DNA of 64,000 bases, from the NCBI GenBank assembly GCA_019055375.1, contig JAHQIW010004438.1:1-64000 (forward strand), read 5' to 3'. The notes under the pieces were generated by a model that did no database searches, had not been told where the DNA came from, and was given only the letters and a program-made list of their open reading frames with translations. Origin of the DNA: Parelaphostrongylus tenuis. Lineage: Eukaryota > Nematoda > Chromadorea > Rhabditida > Metastrongylidae. The translations under genes were made by a program, and so were the position numbers. Shown in pieces: positions 22,557 to 34,854 of the stretch. Positions within the stretch are counted from its first letter, which is position 1, and each line of letters opens with the position of its first letter.

Positions 22557-22835
22557 GAGCGCATGTGGCGCAGTAGTTAGAGCTGCTGTGCGTGGCACAC
22601 GCATATATCTCGCGCTCATGGCTCACCAAGCCACGCATCCTTCCGGGGTCGGTGAAATGGTACCAGACTGGTCTCAGACTCGTCTGGGAGGAAAAGCAGC
22701 ACCGACTCGATTCAGCAGGAGGCCAACTCGAGTCATTGCAAAGGCCAGATATGTATTAATCATTCAAACGAAGTTGAAAATTGAAAACGAATGCATGGCG
22801 TATCTCTCAGGCGACCTCGACTTTTACGTTATTGA
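22557..22835 (+). mobile_element. tRNA-derived SINE
   Basis: Head gcgcatgtggcgcagtagtt; body with tggtaccagactggtctcag and gcaaaggccagatatgtatt. The tail stops at the gcgtatctctcagg region and lacks the T-run. Also present in copy 2. Confidence 0.88.
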
Positions 22836-23195
22836 AAGGTTACTAACAGTCTAAGAAAAGAGTTTTGTTTAGCGAGATATAAGCGTGATAATAATAATAA
22901 GACGTGGCGCGTGTCAAACATAATTTTATTCTGAATACTACGCGTCATAAAATTCCTTTCTAAAAAACGAGTGCGTACAGCAGCCTTCCGAGATTTTAAG
23001 CTTTGAATGAACACTAACACTCCTATGAAATTTTTATGCTTAATGGTTTTTGGAATTCAGTCTAATGAACACATGTACAGCGAAAACATCCCACTCTCCA
23101 CTGTGTTGCAGTACCTTTTGAAAGCGCTTTTATTACTCAATACACAAGTATGATATACTCTTCCCTATTGGACGGTAATAATGTGTATTCAGAAA

Positions 23196-25097
23196 ATGAA
23201 CGAATATGAAAAAATAACACCAGGAAATGGAGCAATACCTCCTCCACCAGATGGAAAGACTCCCCAGGAGAAGCCAGAACTACCAGGTTATCTTATCAAA
23301 AGTCTTTTCTACTATATTTCTCAGTGAAGGCAGTCATCGTAATGATTTTTCCGATTAAGCTGGAGATTACGAAGCATTGGGAGCTCCCTATGAGGAGCCT
23401 GCACCAGCTGAGCAGTCAAAGTCGGGACAGAAGACTGCCAAAAGGTGTGGAAAAAGGTTGTTTTGAGTTTAGCCTGAGAAATGCACAAGTCTTAGCAAGT
23501 CTCTCCCAGTTGACCAACTATATACTTTGCTAAAATGACCAACTTTTTGTCTACATCCTTTTAGAAATTACCATTTTGTTAAGTTAAAAGAGGCAGTACT
23601 GTTAAATATTTTTCCCAATGATCTTTTTATTTTGAAGAAATGATGCAAATGCTCAAAAAAAGGAGAAGCTGGCAGGAAAAAAGAGTTGTAAACCAAAAAA
23701 GAAGAAGATTAAGCTAAAGAGGAAAACTAATAGAGAAGAAGAAGAATCCACCTGCCCGGGCTCTACGGAGGGTGAAGTTGCACAAAAAAGGGTAAGCAGA
23801 GTAACTAGTAGGTCTTCTCCCAAATTTTGGCATTTCAATCAATTCTGGTCAATAAATTTTATATTTGTCGCTCTAATGCCAAAACTTGTGAGAGGACCTC
23901 ATTGTAAATAGTTTAATTATGTGATGATGGCGAAATCAGAACGTAATCTACAGGCATCCTCGAGATTAACAAATGTCCTGGCTCTTTCCCACGTTTTTTT
24001 TTGAATGTTCTTCATGTTGGTAGTGCAGCTGTAGTGTAATAGTTCGAGGCGCTTTGCAGTACATACGTGAACGCTGGTTTGATCTCGTATCCTCAGCCCA
24101 TCAGGCATTCCATCTTTCCAGTGTCGGCAATTCGTCAGCCGACTGTCTGGCAGAATAGTAATTCCTGACATAATGGTGAGCCAGTGCTAGTCCCAGTATA
24201 AATATGATGTGAATTCAGTCACCTCTATCGATGCTCAGTGGAGTCAAACGCCCTGTGTATCCCGTAGAGACTGATGATGTCGACAGCTTCATCCCTTCAT
24301 CCTTTGATTCAATTTGACATAATGGAAAGCAACTGCCCATTAAATTATATTGGTTGAGTAATCAAGTGAATGTAAGCTCAAAACTTTGTGGGGCGGAATA
24401 GCGCAAGGACCAGTGACGCGGTGTGTCATGAAGTAAGCTGATACTTTGACTCGATCTCCTCCTCTAATACTGTTTTACAATCAATCAACGAATCTCAGTA
24501 GGATAGGCCCTAGCTTGGCCGTCTCCACGATTGTCAAGTAGAGTCGTCTTGATCAGCGATTGACGGCATTCATAATGAAGATGTAATCCTCAAGAACAGC
24601 CGAGACAGCACTTGAAGTATTCGGAGAGTTTCTGAAGGACTGATGCAAGGAAACGAATCGAATACAAGACGTACTAGGATTTACACAGTAAAATATGAGG
24701 ATGGTCATGTGATATGAAATAAGAAAGGGACATGAACTAAGTATTTTCCTAGTTGCTATAGGCAAAGTGGAAAGAGAAATGTTCTGGCGGTCAAATTTGG
24801 TGCAGAGTTATGACTATGCTCTTTCTCAATTCGTACATTTTTCATACATTGTTAGTTGTACACATATTTTAAGAATATCCTTTTCAGGGATTCTGTACAA
24901 TAAATTGTATTTGCGTCACCCTTATAGCGATCGTGCTCACGGCGGTCATATTCGGTGCCGCATTAGTGACTTTGCATCTGACCACAGCGATAAACTGGAT
25001 ACCGGAAATCAAAGAATATTACAACAAAACCATCGTGAATAATTCATGCTCACAGAACCTTCGCAATTTATTGTTATCAGCAGCAATTGAGTATTAA
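23196..25097 (+). CDS. Pro-rich/Lys-rich single-pass membrane protein, 179 aa, four exons
   Basis: No known family recognised. Exons 23196-23286, 23360-23444, 23638-23791 and 24888-25097 join in phases 1, 2 and 0 to one open frame of 540 bp. The ATG lies 4 bp after a tgtattcag acceptor-like site, so spliced-leader trans-splicing is plausible. Residues 1-30 start MNEYEK and contain a P-P-P-P run. Residues 31-58 begin with a related GDYEALGAP motif. Residues 59-85 are strongly basic (KPKKKKIKLKRK), followed by an acidic patch. The last exon gives a hydrophobic helix (~116-138), then LHLTTAINWIPEIKEYY and two N-glycosylation sequons (NKT, NNS). There is no signal peptide; positive-inside topology would put the N-terminus in the cytosol. 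The ~1.1 kb third intron holds SINEs. Four paralogues lie downstream. Exon 2's acceptor (gattaag) is weak and is the least certain point. Confidence 0.68.
24020..24330 (+). repeat. tRNA-like SINE, second family (copy 1)
   Basis: The head gtgcagctgtagtgtaatag is followed by a B-box-like ggtttgatctc, then a body with tcggcaattcgtcagccgac and a gatgctcagtggagtcaaac segment. Related copies lie at about 42650 and 53840, all inside introns or intergenic parts of the membrane-protein gene units. Confidence 0.65.
24388..24500 (+). repeat. Short tRNA-like repeat (copy 1)
   Basis: ggggcggaatagcgcaagga is followed by a gtgacgcggtgtgtcatgaa segment and gactcgatctcc (B-box-like). It recurs at 43015 and 54206 and, decayed, near 2780. 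Confidence 0.55.
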
Positions 25098-25319
25098 TAA
25101 AAGATTCGAGTAGCAATATTTTCTTTCTCTTGCCGACTAGTTGTAATAAAAATAGTGGAATAAATTATTTTCAATTGGGAAAAAAAGCTGCCATTGTACT
25201 ATTGCCTTTTGCCTTGTACACCATCATATAATGAGGCTTCAAAATGACCAATTAACTAACCAAAAATGAACCAAAACATAATGACCAAAATGAAGCACAC
25301 GAAAATTAATACTACCAAT

Positions 25320-25470
25320 CCAACATAAACCGCAATGAGGAAATGCCTCGTTCCACTCGTGGTATGAGTCAGTATATAAGACTGTTCCTTTGATGGGTGA
25401 GGTGCATTACGAGCCCATGTGATCTCCTTCCGGTGGTCTCCACTTGGATCATTTAGTGCAACACATGTAA
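25320..25470 (+). mobile_element. Penelope 3'-end fragment at the right edge of copy 1
   Basis: Matches the 3' part of the plus-strand Penelope arms (31600-31760 and 43935-44100): aaccgca, then aatgcctcgtt, tcagtatataagactgt, gtgatctccttccggtggtc, and an aaagcggtgagta end. The duplication boundary falls in it. Confidence 0.75.
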
Positions 25471-25683
25471 AAAGCGGTGAGTACGTTTATGTGCTATGAT
25501 TGTTGATTTTGTGACTTCGAGTGATGCCACGATGTGCAAATCTAGGTTCCTGGTGAACTTTTTTTTCCCAAAATGACTCATTATGACTTTCATCACTCAG
25601 ATATCACTAGCCTCCTAGGTAAGAGCCACTTTGATTCTCTCGATCTAGTGGATATTCCCCCTTTCCGAAGATCACTTCAGTTC
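25471..25683. other. Junction sequence between the two 19 kb copies
   Basis: About 200 bp that has no clear partner before copy 1. It loses the Penelope match at its left side and enters the shared caatcgagcggacagctttt at its right side. No gene seen. Confidence 0.5.
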
Positions 25684-26489
25684 ATCCAATCGAGCGGACA
25701 GCTTTTTTCCCCTTTCGTTACAGATCATTCCGATTTACCCGGCTAAGCGGGTATTCTATCACTTCACTGAAGAAAAGCGTCGAATTTTGACTTTGGTAAG
25801 TTGGCCAAACGTATAGGTTTGCTTTGCAGCGAGTCAATTAGGGTGGTGATGGCGCTACAAAGATAAAATAGATGGGTAGTCCGGAAGCGTGAGATCGACG
25901 CCTGTGGCGGAGGTAAAAGGATCTCGGAACGTTTGAATAACTTTTTAGTTTGATTATAGTGCTAGACGTGTGACATAGGATGTTAAGTGATAAGTAAAAC
26001 TTCGAATATCCGGTAGGAGTTGAACCTGTGTTCCACTCTTTCTGGGAATGCGTGCTAACTACTGCACTACCGAGCTCATGTTCTGCTTTCACTCTTTCCA
26101 CAATACAAGGTAACCGGTGCTTGACGAGGCTCCCAATAAATAGTTGAGAGTTGCGTTTGGTTTCACGTATTTGGTCTTAGTAATCACACGTCTTAGTAGT
26201 TTCTGGCTCGTAGAAACTGTATTGGAAAATGAACTCACACTACATCTCAAGTATAAGTTTACCGTGAGAGATCTTGTTTATCGTTTGTTGAAGGAACTCT
26301 TTGGGAGTCTAGCTGATCGCTGGCTTGGCTGTGTACTCATATCTCTTTATGGATCTGCTAAGTGAAATGAAAAAATCATGTGATATCTATACAGCGAGAA
26401 TTACACTCCATTCACAAAATGAACTAGGTAGCACAGATATCAGTTTTCTCAACATCGTCTAGTGAATACAGCTCGTAATCGAGGAAGGC

Positions 26490-26745
26490 AAACGTTGCGT
26501 GCGCCACAGTGATCAAAGGGGTTCTGAAATGCACATGTTGGTCAGTGGTTCGAATTCGCACTCAGAGCTCACTATGGCGTCCATTTCTCCGGAGTCGACA
26601 AAATAGTATCAGACTTGTCTGGGAAGATACCAACACTGATTTACATCGGTATACCACCGTGAGTGATTCAAAGGTCAGATATTCATCCAGTCACCTTTAA
26701 TGACGCTAGATGAAGGCTAATGCATGGCGCATCCCTCAAGGATTG
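26490..26745 (+). repeat. tRNA-derived SINE, degraded (copy 2)
   Basis: Collinear partner of the SINE at 6915-7165, with the same B-box-like ggttcgaattc, SINE body and gcatggcgcatccc tail. Confidence 0.7.
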
Positions 26746-27014
26746 ATCATTACTTCGAGTTTTATCTTTGTATTCCTGTAGGTACAGATCACACTGTGCT
26801 CAACCACAATTGGTTCGTTGTTACAAAAGGATTTCTTGGTTATAGAGGCAAAGCTCTGGTTTTGGTGGTTTTCCAAAGCAGTTCGATTTTATAGAGATAG
26901 TGTCTCCCAGATCTGGTCAAGATAGTTGGCGTTGTCAGAATACATCTATAGCTTCTTCTGTGCTCAGCAGTTAACGCTAGTATAGGATCATCTCACCAAC
27001 CTGTGATCTGTGAT

Positions 27015-27115
27015 AGGTTGTACCTGCACATATACATGTGTATGTATCCGTATGCATACATATACACATACATGTGCATATACGTATATGCATACACATG
27101 TATGCGTGAGCGTAT
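27015..27115. repeat. Alternating purine-pyrimidine simple sequence (copy 2)
   Basis: Same tract as 7435-7530, nearly unchanged, in the second 19 kb copy. Confidence 0.85.
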
Positions 27116-27387
27116 GTGTGAGATGAGTTCACCTATCATCGAAAAATTGCTGTGGGAATCAATTAACAATACAGTGGTTCTTATTTTTTTTTTCAAGAAA
27201 AAGACGAGGTTGTTCAATGCAAGAGTGTTTACCAAGTGCAAAGGCATTTTTTCAACACCACATTCGTTTTTTTTTGTTTCATCTTCTGTCGAATTTAATT
27301 AGTTGCATATGTATTCCACTTGGAATTCTTTCAGAATTGTGTATTCTAGGAAATGTGTGCCGTTTTCATGTTTCATCAGTCGCTGCG

Positions 27388-28818
27388 ATGTCGATGCCAC
27401 AGTTGAGAGCTCCTATGGATACAGAGCTTCTTCGGAAGGCCAGTGAACGTGAGTATGCTAATCAAGTTCGACTTTTCGAAGCTGTGTCAAGGAAAATTTA
27501 AAGTCATTTAAAAATGTTTCTTTTCTTTTTGTTCTCGCTTTTCCGTTGTTTGACCGGTTGACAACGATTTAGCCACACCACATACTATTGGTGCATATCC
27601 TGAGACCTCACTTTATGCACTTACTCGTAGCCGAAATCCTCCACTGGAAGTGTTGGAGGTCGAAGATTTGCTGGTTCTAACGTTAATGAAGACGATGCTG
27701 GACATGAGGGATGAGATTTACAAGCAGATTGGACAGGTTATAGTTTTGCTTCAAATTCTCTTTGATACTTTTTCGTTATCTCACTTGATTTTTTAATCAT
27801 CTAGGAACAAGACATTTTCCGCTTTTTTTCAGATTTTTTTTTTGTAGGCATTCGATAGCTCAAATCTCGGCGAACTTAATGCTTTACATAGTTTTTTAAA
27901 AGACCTTTTCATTGCGCTGTAACAGCATAAAAGTTCCCTCTCGGCGCACATTGTCGCGCGTATTTCCATTCTTAGATGGATTTCTACTTGCATGTAGAAA
28001 CTCCTAGTCTATATATTAAATTTTTAAGATAGCCTTCACTCTATCGTTCGAGCTTTTTTCGTTTTTCATTTTATAATGCCAACAAGCCCTTCACTAAGTT
28101 TAAACCGAAGTAAGCTAAGCCTAGGAGTGCGCAAGAGTCTTCTTGTTGTTCTTCCAGCGTTTTATCAGTAACGTTACAAAAATCACACTTAGTTTATGAA
28201 TCATTCAAATTTATTTTATGAAATAACTCTTTAGAGTCTGGTGAAAGTTTTATAAACCTTAGCCGCCGCGCTGCTCCGTTTTTGTGAATGATGCGAACCC
28301 CATCCACACAAGCCATACACGCACCCTACTGCGCTACTCGCTACTGTGGGACCCGACTTTGTTTTCACTAATACGACCCACTAAGAAGGCCTTATCAAGA
28401 AACAAGAATAGTATCGGATTCGTCGAGATTTGAACTATCGAATGAAGACGAAAGCTACAATGTCTGCCCTCAATAGGCTTGATGGAGCAAATAAACCTAA
28501 ATGTACCCTTTCTTCATATCTTATATTCCCCTACGGATTTTCTCTGAGAATTCTAATCTACTGAGATTTAGACGAACCTCTTCACCTACTCGTTTAGTGC
28601 TCTCAATCTACTTCCAAAGAACCAACCGGATTGCCGGAACTGAAGCTGAAGTATTTTTCTCCTAAAAATTTTATTTATGGCAAATTTTTGTGTACATCAG
28701 CCGAAATATTACAGTTTTTCTGATATCATGTCCGAGTTTTTTGCCGTTCATCTGCCAGTATGGGGATGCGTTGCTGCTTTCTACGTAGTGATCTTGGAGC
28801 TGTTCGGAGTTCATTTTG
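27388..28818 (+). pseudogene. Small membrane-protein gene, copy 2 (exon 2 frameshifted)
   Basis: Partner of the gene at 7808. Exon 1 is 27388-27448, the same length as in copy 1 (61 bp, phase 1, donor GTGAGT). Exon 2 is 27573-27736, two bases shorter than copy 1; a missing base early in the exon changes the frame through the Ser/Gly-rich part. Exon 3 is 28715-28818 (acceptor attacag, donor GTAAGA), 104 bp and fully open. It reads FSDIMSEFFAVHLPVWG and then a hydrophobic run (VAAFYVVILELFGVHF) that looks like one membrane segment. Copy 1 thus has good exons 1-2 and copy 2 a good exon 3. This could be two decaying paralogues or sequencing indels. No homologue was recognised. Confidence 0.5.
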
Positions 28819-28869
28819 GTAAGAGTGTGCTTCTATATAAGTCTAAATTCTGTGGTTTGACGAACAAAC

Positions 28870-30350
28870 GAGCTGTTACATTAATCTTTACTCAACAGCT
28901 GACGTTTCGACAGTTCGTCTTCTTCAGAGCTTGGAAAGATCAATTTCTCTGCAATCCAATCAGTCAAACACCTCCATCACTCCTTCAGAAAAAAAATCAC
29001 AAGATCTAGATTTCAATTGCATCGAGCACAAGATCAACTCTCAGCATACTCCACTGCTTTTTATATGTACTCCACTGAGTGATTCAAAGGGAAATCACCG
29101 TAAGATCATCTAGGCTCGCAATGCACCCTACCCATCAAAACAATTCTTATATACTAAGTCAGATCACGAGTGATAATGAGGCATTCCTCCATGCGGTGTA
29201 TAGTTGGATTGGTGGTGTCAATCCAGCATGCTTCCAGAATTCCCCCCCCCCCCCCTTTTTTTTTTTGTTCCTGCCCAAGGATGGTGACTTTGATTTCAAA
29301 ATCAACTCCGTCGCGTTTCTGTTCTCTATGCGTCCCTAACGGGTGTTCCGTCTATTAAGACGCTTGTCAGCTAGGTGTTCTTCTATGCGCAAAAGCGGCC
29401 TACCCATTTCGCCAATACTATTTATCGCTACGCTTTGCAAGAGATTAGGTAGACTGTACCTACGCTCATGCAATCACCGTCTCTGCCGTTAGGACACATT
29501 TTATAATCTTTTCATTATACAAAGACGGTCGTATAAGCGGTTGCGAACTAGTTGGCGTCTTAGAGTATTTGGTGGTATTTCAGTATAGCCACCGATTGCT
29601 CTAGACCTGCTCTTTCAAACACGTTTTGTAGCTGTACTAATCTCATTTGAAAAGAACGGGAGGGTGAACGGGATTTCTCTTTCATTCGAGTTTTTCTTCG
29701 GAGGCACACTATTTCCTCTAAACTTAAGCCGAGGGTTACAAATTCGTATCCATTAAAGTGACTGTTTCTCTGAGCAAGTTGAACGGATTCTACTCTCTGC
29801 TGCTCCCCAACTACAATACATTGGCGGCTGTTTGAAAAATGTTTTTCACCAGCGCCTTCTTCATAGTGAGGGATGAGAAGAGAGATAGTGAACCAGGATA
29901 TTTTTATTACTTGGCTTTCGGTACAATTTTGTTATGTAGCCGCTCTCGGTTAAGTTATTTGCACGTTCAAGAAAGGGAGCCAATCATCTTCTGGTATCTC
30001 ACGGGTGAATTTATATACTCTGACTGTTCAATCAACAATCGAAAACAATTATCTAGCTCCTCTTAAGTGGAACAGACAACCAAACAAGCATATTTACACC
30101 TACAGTAGAGTAATGGTCGGAAATCCATCACTGGTGCTTCCGCTTTCGACTTAAAGGCGATCGCCAGGCTAGGTGCAGTTCGCTGCCCCATTACCAGCCC
30201 TCTCATTTGAGCCTAATATTTCCCTGACCATCTGAAGATTGAGCAGTTCAGGTACTATATATCAATAGAGCCTTGAACTGCTTAATCGACAAGCCATACA
30301 AGTTCACAGCTCCCTGGTGATGTGCGCCAGGGTAAAGACCATCTATCATT
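28870..30350 (-). mobile_element. Penelope-like element, minus-strand arm (copy 2)
   Basis: Partner of 9215-10655. Minus-strand GIY-YIG fragment at about 29350-29500 and RT palm remnant at about 30000-30130. A C14T11 homopolymer run (29242-29266) interrupts the 3' region and is absent from copy 1. Frames are broken. Confidence 0.85.
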
Positions 30351-30479
30351 TATCAATTGGAAATCCAATCACCAATATGTCCTGTCTTATTATTGCTTAT
30401 AAAAACGCATAAGTTAGTATCCACTGGTGATCTAATTTCTATCGATCCGTCTATATTCAAAGTTAGATCATCATCAGCT

Positions 30480-31970
30480 GCGCAGGCAGACTGACGGATA
30501 TAGCATGGTCTTAACTTTAATAAACATCCCAATTGCTAGGACAACATACGTCACTGCACGATATACCAACATGTCGAATGACTACGCGTTTGCAAGCCAC
30601 AAATGACGATCTCATACAATACCAGGAAGCTGTAAATTGTGTATGGCATGTCGAATGAGCAGTTTAGGTTCTATTGTAAGAGTGCCTGAACTGCTAATCT
30701 TCAGATGGTCCGGGAAATATTGTGCTCAGATGAGAGGGCTGACAATGGGGCAGCGACTGGGCACCTAGTCTGGCGATTGCTTTTATTCCGACCATTACTC
30801 TACCGTAGGTATATGATGATGTTTGGTTATCTGTTCCACTTAATAGGAAGTGGGTGATTGCTTTAGTTTGCCGAATGAACAGTTATAGTATATTAGATTT
30901 ACCTGTGAGATACAAAAGATAATTGGCTCCCTTTTTTTGAACATGCAAATAAACTTAACCGAGAACGGTTACATATCAAAGTGGTGCCCAAAGCCAAGTA
31001 ATGAGATTATCTTAGTTCACTATCTCTCCTTCTCATCCCTCACTCACGAAAAAGGTGGCCAGTAAAAAAACATGTTTCGAACAGCCGCCAAGGTTTGAAG
31101 AAAGAGTACGCCTTCGAATGAAAACTCGAATGAAAGGAAATCCCGTCTATCCTCCCTTTTTTTCAAATAAGATTGTAAAACTATATAACGTTGTTTGAAA
31201 GGAGCAGGTTTAGAGTAATTGGTAGCTATCATTGGAAAACCACCGAGTATTATACGCCAGTTAGTTTTGTAACCGCTTAGATGACCGTCTCTGTATAACG
31301 AAAGGTTGTGAAATATTCCTAACGGCAGAGATGGTGATTGCATGAGCGTAGGTACAGTCAATCAAATCTCTTGCAAAGCGTGTAGCGATATATACATATT
31401 GGCGAAAGGGTAGCCCGCTCTATGCACGCATAGAAGGACACCTGTCTGACAAGCGTCATAATAGACGGAACGCCTCGCTAGGGACGCATAGAGCACAGAA
31501 ACACGACGCAGGGGATTTTGAGATCGATGTCACCATCTTTGCGCAGGAACAAAAAACATCAGTCGATAGATTTGGAAGCTTTTTGAATTAACGCGACCAA
31601 TCCAATCATAAACCGCACGGAGGAATGCCTCGTTATCACTCGTGATACGAGTCAGCATACAAGACTTTTTTTGATGGGTAGGGTGCATTACGAGCCTATG
31701 TGATCTCCTTCCGGTGATCCTCACTTGAATCATTCAGTGGAACCATGCATAAAGCGGTGAGTATGTTGAGAGCGATTTTGTGCTTGATGCGATTGAAATC
31801 TAGGTCTGGCGATTTTTTCTAAGGAGTGATGGAGGTGTTAGACTGGATAGACTGCAGACAATTTGACCTTTCCAGGCTTTGAAGAAGGCGACTTACCGAA
31901 AGATCGGCTGTTGAATAAGATCAATGTAACATTTCGTGTTTGACTAAAGAAGAAAATTAGGAATTTTACT
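30480..31970 (+). mobile_element. Penelope-like element, plus-strand arm (copy 2)
   Basis: Partner of 10790-12960 but shortened in the RT part and lacking the 604-bp insertion. A GIY-YIG segment (M-S-V-G-T-V-type start, then an IGE motif) lies around 31345-31420, and the 3' end has the acctttccaggctttgaaga segment near 31867. Many frameshifts. Confidence 0.85.
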
Positions 31971-32409
31971 AGAGCAGCCGAGGTTATAGACATCGGTTTC
32001 AGGAGTTCATAGATGAACCTAAATAGTTCCATGGTCACGTAGTAATTTTCAAACCCGACTATCTGTTAACCTCTGCATCGTTCTATATTCAATAGATTTC
32101 CTTTTTTGATAAGCCAAACACAAGGTTCATGATAAACTTATTTGAACACCCACTTTTTGCCGCCGAGTTTTTTGATCTTTCGATCTAATATCAAGACAGT
32201 GATCTATTTTATACTAGAGCTCGAGGTTTGAGTTAACTTACTTGATAGGTAGTTCACAGATTGTTTTATTACTCGGTGGAGAATGAATTGCAAGTGCATT
32301 TTAGTATTCTGTAAAGGTGGAGAGTACTTGTGTTTGACTAGGCTAAAACCTTGAGTGTATGTTCCTTCGGACGTTTTCGCGATCAACGATTCTTTTTCGC
32401 ACTTTTAAT

Positions 32410-32690
32410 ATTTTCTTAGCGCTTTCGGGACCACAGGCCCACTTTCTCTGCATCTCAAACCCCAGCGAGGGAACGCGTTGAATGTATTATTGTGTTATCT
32501 CAGTTGTTTTATTGTTGTCATTTTCCTACTTATAACAATACAGTGTATCTACATGTGGCATAACTAAGGAAAATAGCAGCAATAATGCATTTTAAACAAT
32601 GCAATAATACATTCAATGCGTTCTCACGCTGTGGCTTAGAGTGCAGAGGAGGTGGGTCCGGTCCCGAAAGGTTCTCTCAGCATTTTATTA
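32410..32690. repeat. Inverted repeat (foldback), copy 2 only
   Basis: The left arm, about 32415-32535 (cgctttcgggaccacaggcc, then aacgcgttgaatgtattatt), is the near-complement of the right arm, about 32570-32690 (caataatacattcaatgcgt, then gtcccgaaagg). In copy 1 only the right-arm sequence is present (13230-13330). Confidence 0.65.
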
Positions 32691-34854
32691 TTTACTGTAT
32701 TATGTGTGTATCGTTCGTTCATCGTCCATTCATCGTCACATCATTCTTGCCATCAACCTATCCTACTCAGTGCTCGATTTGCGTATTTTCATCACATTTT
32801 GATGCAGGTGGTACCTTTTTACAGTTTCCAGTGGAGAGATGGTTTTCGAACTGTTCTCAAGGCTTGTGCCTATCCGCGCCATGAATCCTTGCGAAAATGT
32901 CTTTGAATGTACAAAGTGCTATTCAATTTTTTACTTGAGCGTTTAGATTTGCGATTGAAACATTCTAATGAGTAATCAAGGTGCATCCGCGGCATTTTAT
33001 GGTGAGCTAATCGTAGTCATGGTTGTGATTTCTTCGATCAGCCATCAGAATAGGAAAATGCTTCCTTTCACAATATCTCACCATAAGTGACAATGAGTAA
33101 GTTTGATTCCGTCCTCGTTAGCTCGCACATTTGAGCTCAGAAGGATAATCGACTCATTCGTTCGGGCCATCAAACGATTGTAGTTTTGAATGGCGTCTTT
33201 CTTTCTCGATAAGTGGTTCTATATGATCAATCGTTACAGCAAGTTTTTCCCAATTTCTTTCCGGTCTTCACTTTGATACTTGATCCTGTACTGATTTTCA
33301 CGCCTTCATTCATTTGATAACATTAGAATGTTTTCTGGTTGACTCACTTGCTCTCCGATTGATGCAAAGCGTCAAATAGGATTAATTTCCTTTTGCCGCA
33401 ACAATTCAAAACAGGTATGACAAGGCGAAGTGATAGATTGTCAGGGGAATCGATGTAAGACTTACGAAGGAGACTATCGCTGTTACACTCAAAAACTTGA
33501 TATTCCTTTCAGTCATCAAAAGTCCACAGGAATTCTATATTTGAGCGATCTTGCAGCAGTGTTATGATGATGTAATCATATAGCCAAGGGTTCTGAGTGA
33601 TTTGCAAAGCGTGCAACCAAGACGGGAGTTGAATTCATGTTTCGTCTCTCGGTATGGATCAAGCGCGGGTTTAACCAATCTACTCCCGCGAACCCAGACC
33701 GGGCCTTTCCGCCAGCGTGGGTCCGCGGGTGTCGATCGGTTAACTCCCCCCTGCGGCCGAACATCTTGCTTATCACCCAGCGTCCAAAGATTATAAAAGG
33801 TCCAATGTTTCACTAGCCAGAATTCGGTGTTTTCGCACATGTTTTAAGGCAGAGTAACTACACAGAAATACAGCAAATTTGCGAACCTTAGGAGAACGTA
33901 AAGATCGCCATTGAGGGAGATTGCCTAGGTACAGGTGGTAAACAATTCATCTAAGCTTGTGTCACAACAGCATTTCGCAGAGTGTGTGTGGGTGGTTTAT
34001 AAAACAATTCTCAGTGGAGTTAGTGAGGGCTAAAGGTGGAGTTAGAGAGAAGGAACAAGCCGAGATTTCATCCCTCGTGCTGTCGTACATACCATCCTGC
34101 GTTGGTTTTGGAAAAGGCAGTTTTCAAGGTGCTCGATCATCTGTGTTGCTAATTTGTATGGCAAGTGGTTCTTGGTGTCATGAGACAACTGTATTAGAGA
34201 ACTTTCAGTTCTCATGGCATTCACCAGTTTTCGATGAGTGGAATATAGGTTTGCCACATTACAGCTTGATTCTTCCAAGAGAGCGGCAATTCGTTACATT
34301 ATTCACTGCTAGTTAGACCTTCATATAGAATTATTTACTACCTTAAGATAGTTGTTTTCTTCGTCGAGAGATGGACTTGATACTCTCGTGATTCGTTGCC
34401 GAAGTATATTTCATTATTGCAACGCCATCTTGGATGTCCCTTGTAACTTTTCTATACCTAGTACATACGTTTTCCATCACCTGTCGTCACAGTTTACAGT
34501 GCCGATCCAGCTCTTCTTCTGTTCAATTCGTTTCCTTGCATTCATCCTCCTCAAAGGTCTGTGAATTCTTTACGTATTGCTTCGGCTACTGTTCAGCGAT
34601 TTGGCCTTTTTATCGATATCGTAGACTTTGGTCAAGGCGATTCTGACAATCCCGGAAGTAGCCGAGCTGAAGCGTTTCTTGACCAGTTGACTGATTGGAA
34701 GAGAGCATTGGGGTAGCGGATAGAACCAGTGCATCGTCTTTCATCTCACTTTCTGATAAGCTGCATCACACTACCACGTTACCCCTCTCGCGCCTGTTCT
34801 ATAATTAATGTAAGTGTTTTTCTTCGTGCCAAGACAAACACTTCAATTTTATAG

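Larger units (their letters stand above)
6101..25500 (+). repeat. 19 kb direct tandem duplication, copy 1
   Basis: From about 6101 (caatcgagcggacagctttt) the sequence can be followed collinearly in a second copy starting near 25685. Offsets are ~19.58 kb at the left edge, ~19.33 kb near 14 kb and ~21.15 kb near 17 kb. Differences are discrete insertions and deletions plus numerous 1-bp indels. Copy 1 alone has an RTE element (18206-21001), a 604-bp element (11567-12170) and a SINE in an (AT)n tract. It lacks a ~1.8 kb block present in copy 2 at 35580-37400 and the mariner remnant at 41834-42445. The right edge lies in a Penelope 3'-end fragment (25320-25470), followed by ~200 bp of unmatched junction sequence. 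Confidence 0.95.
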
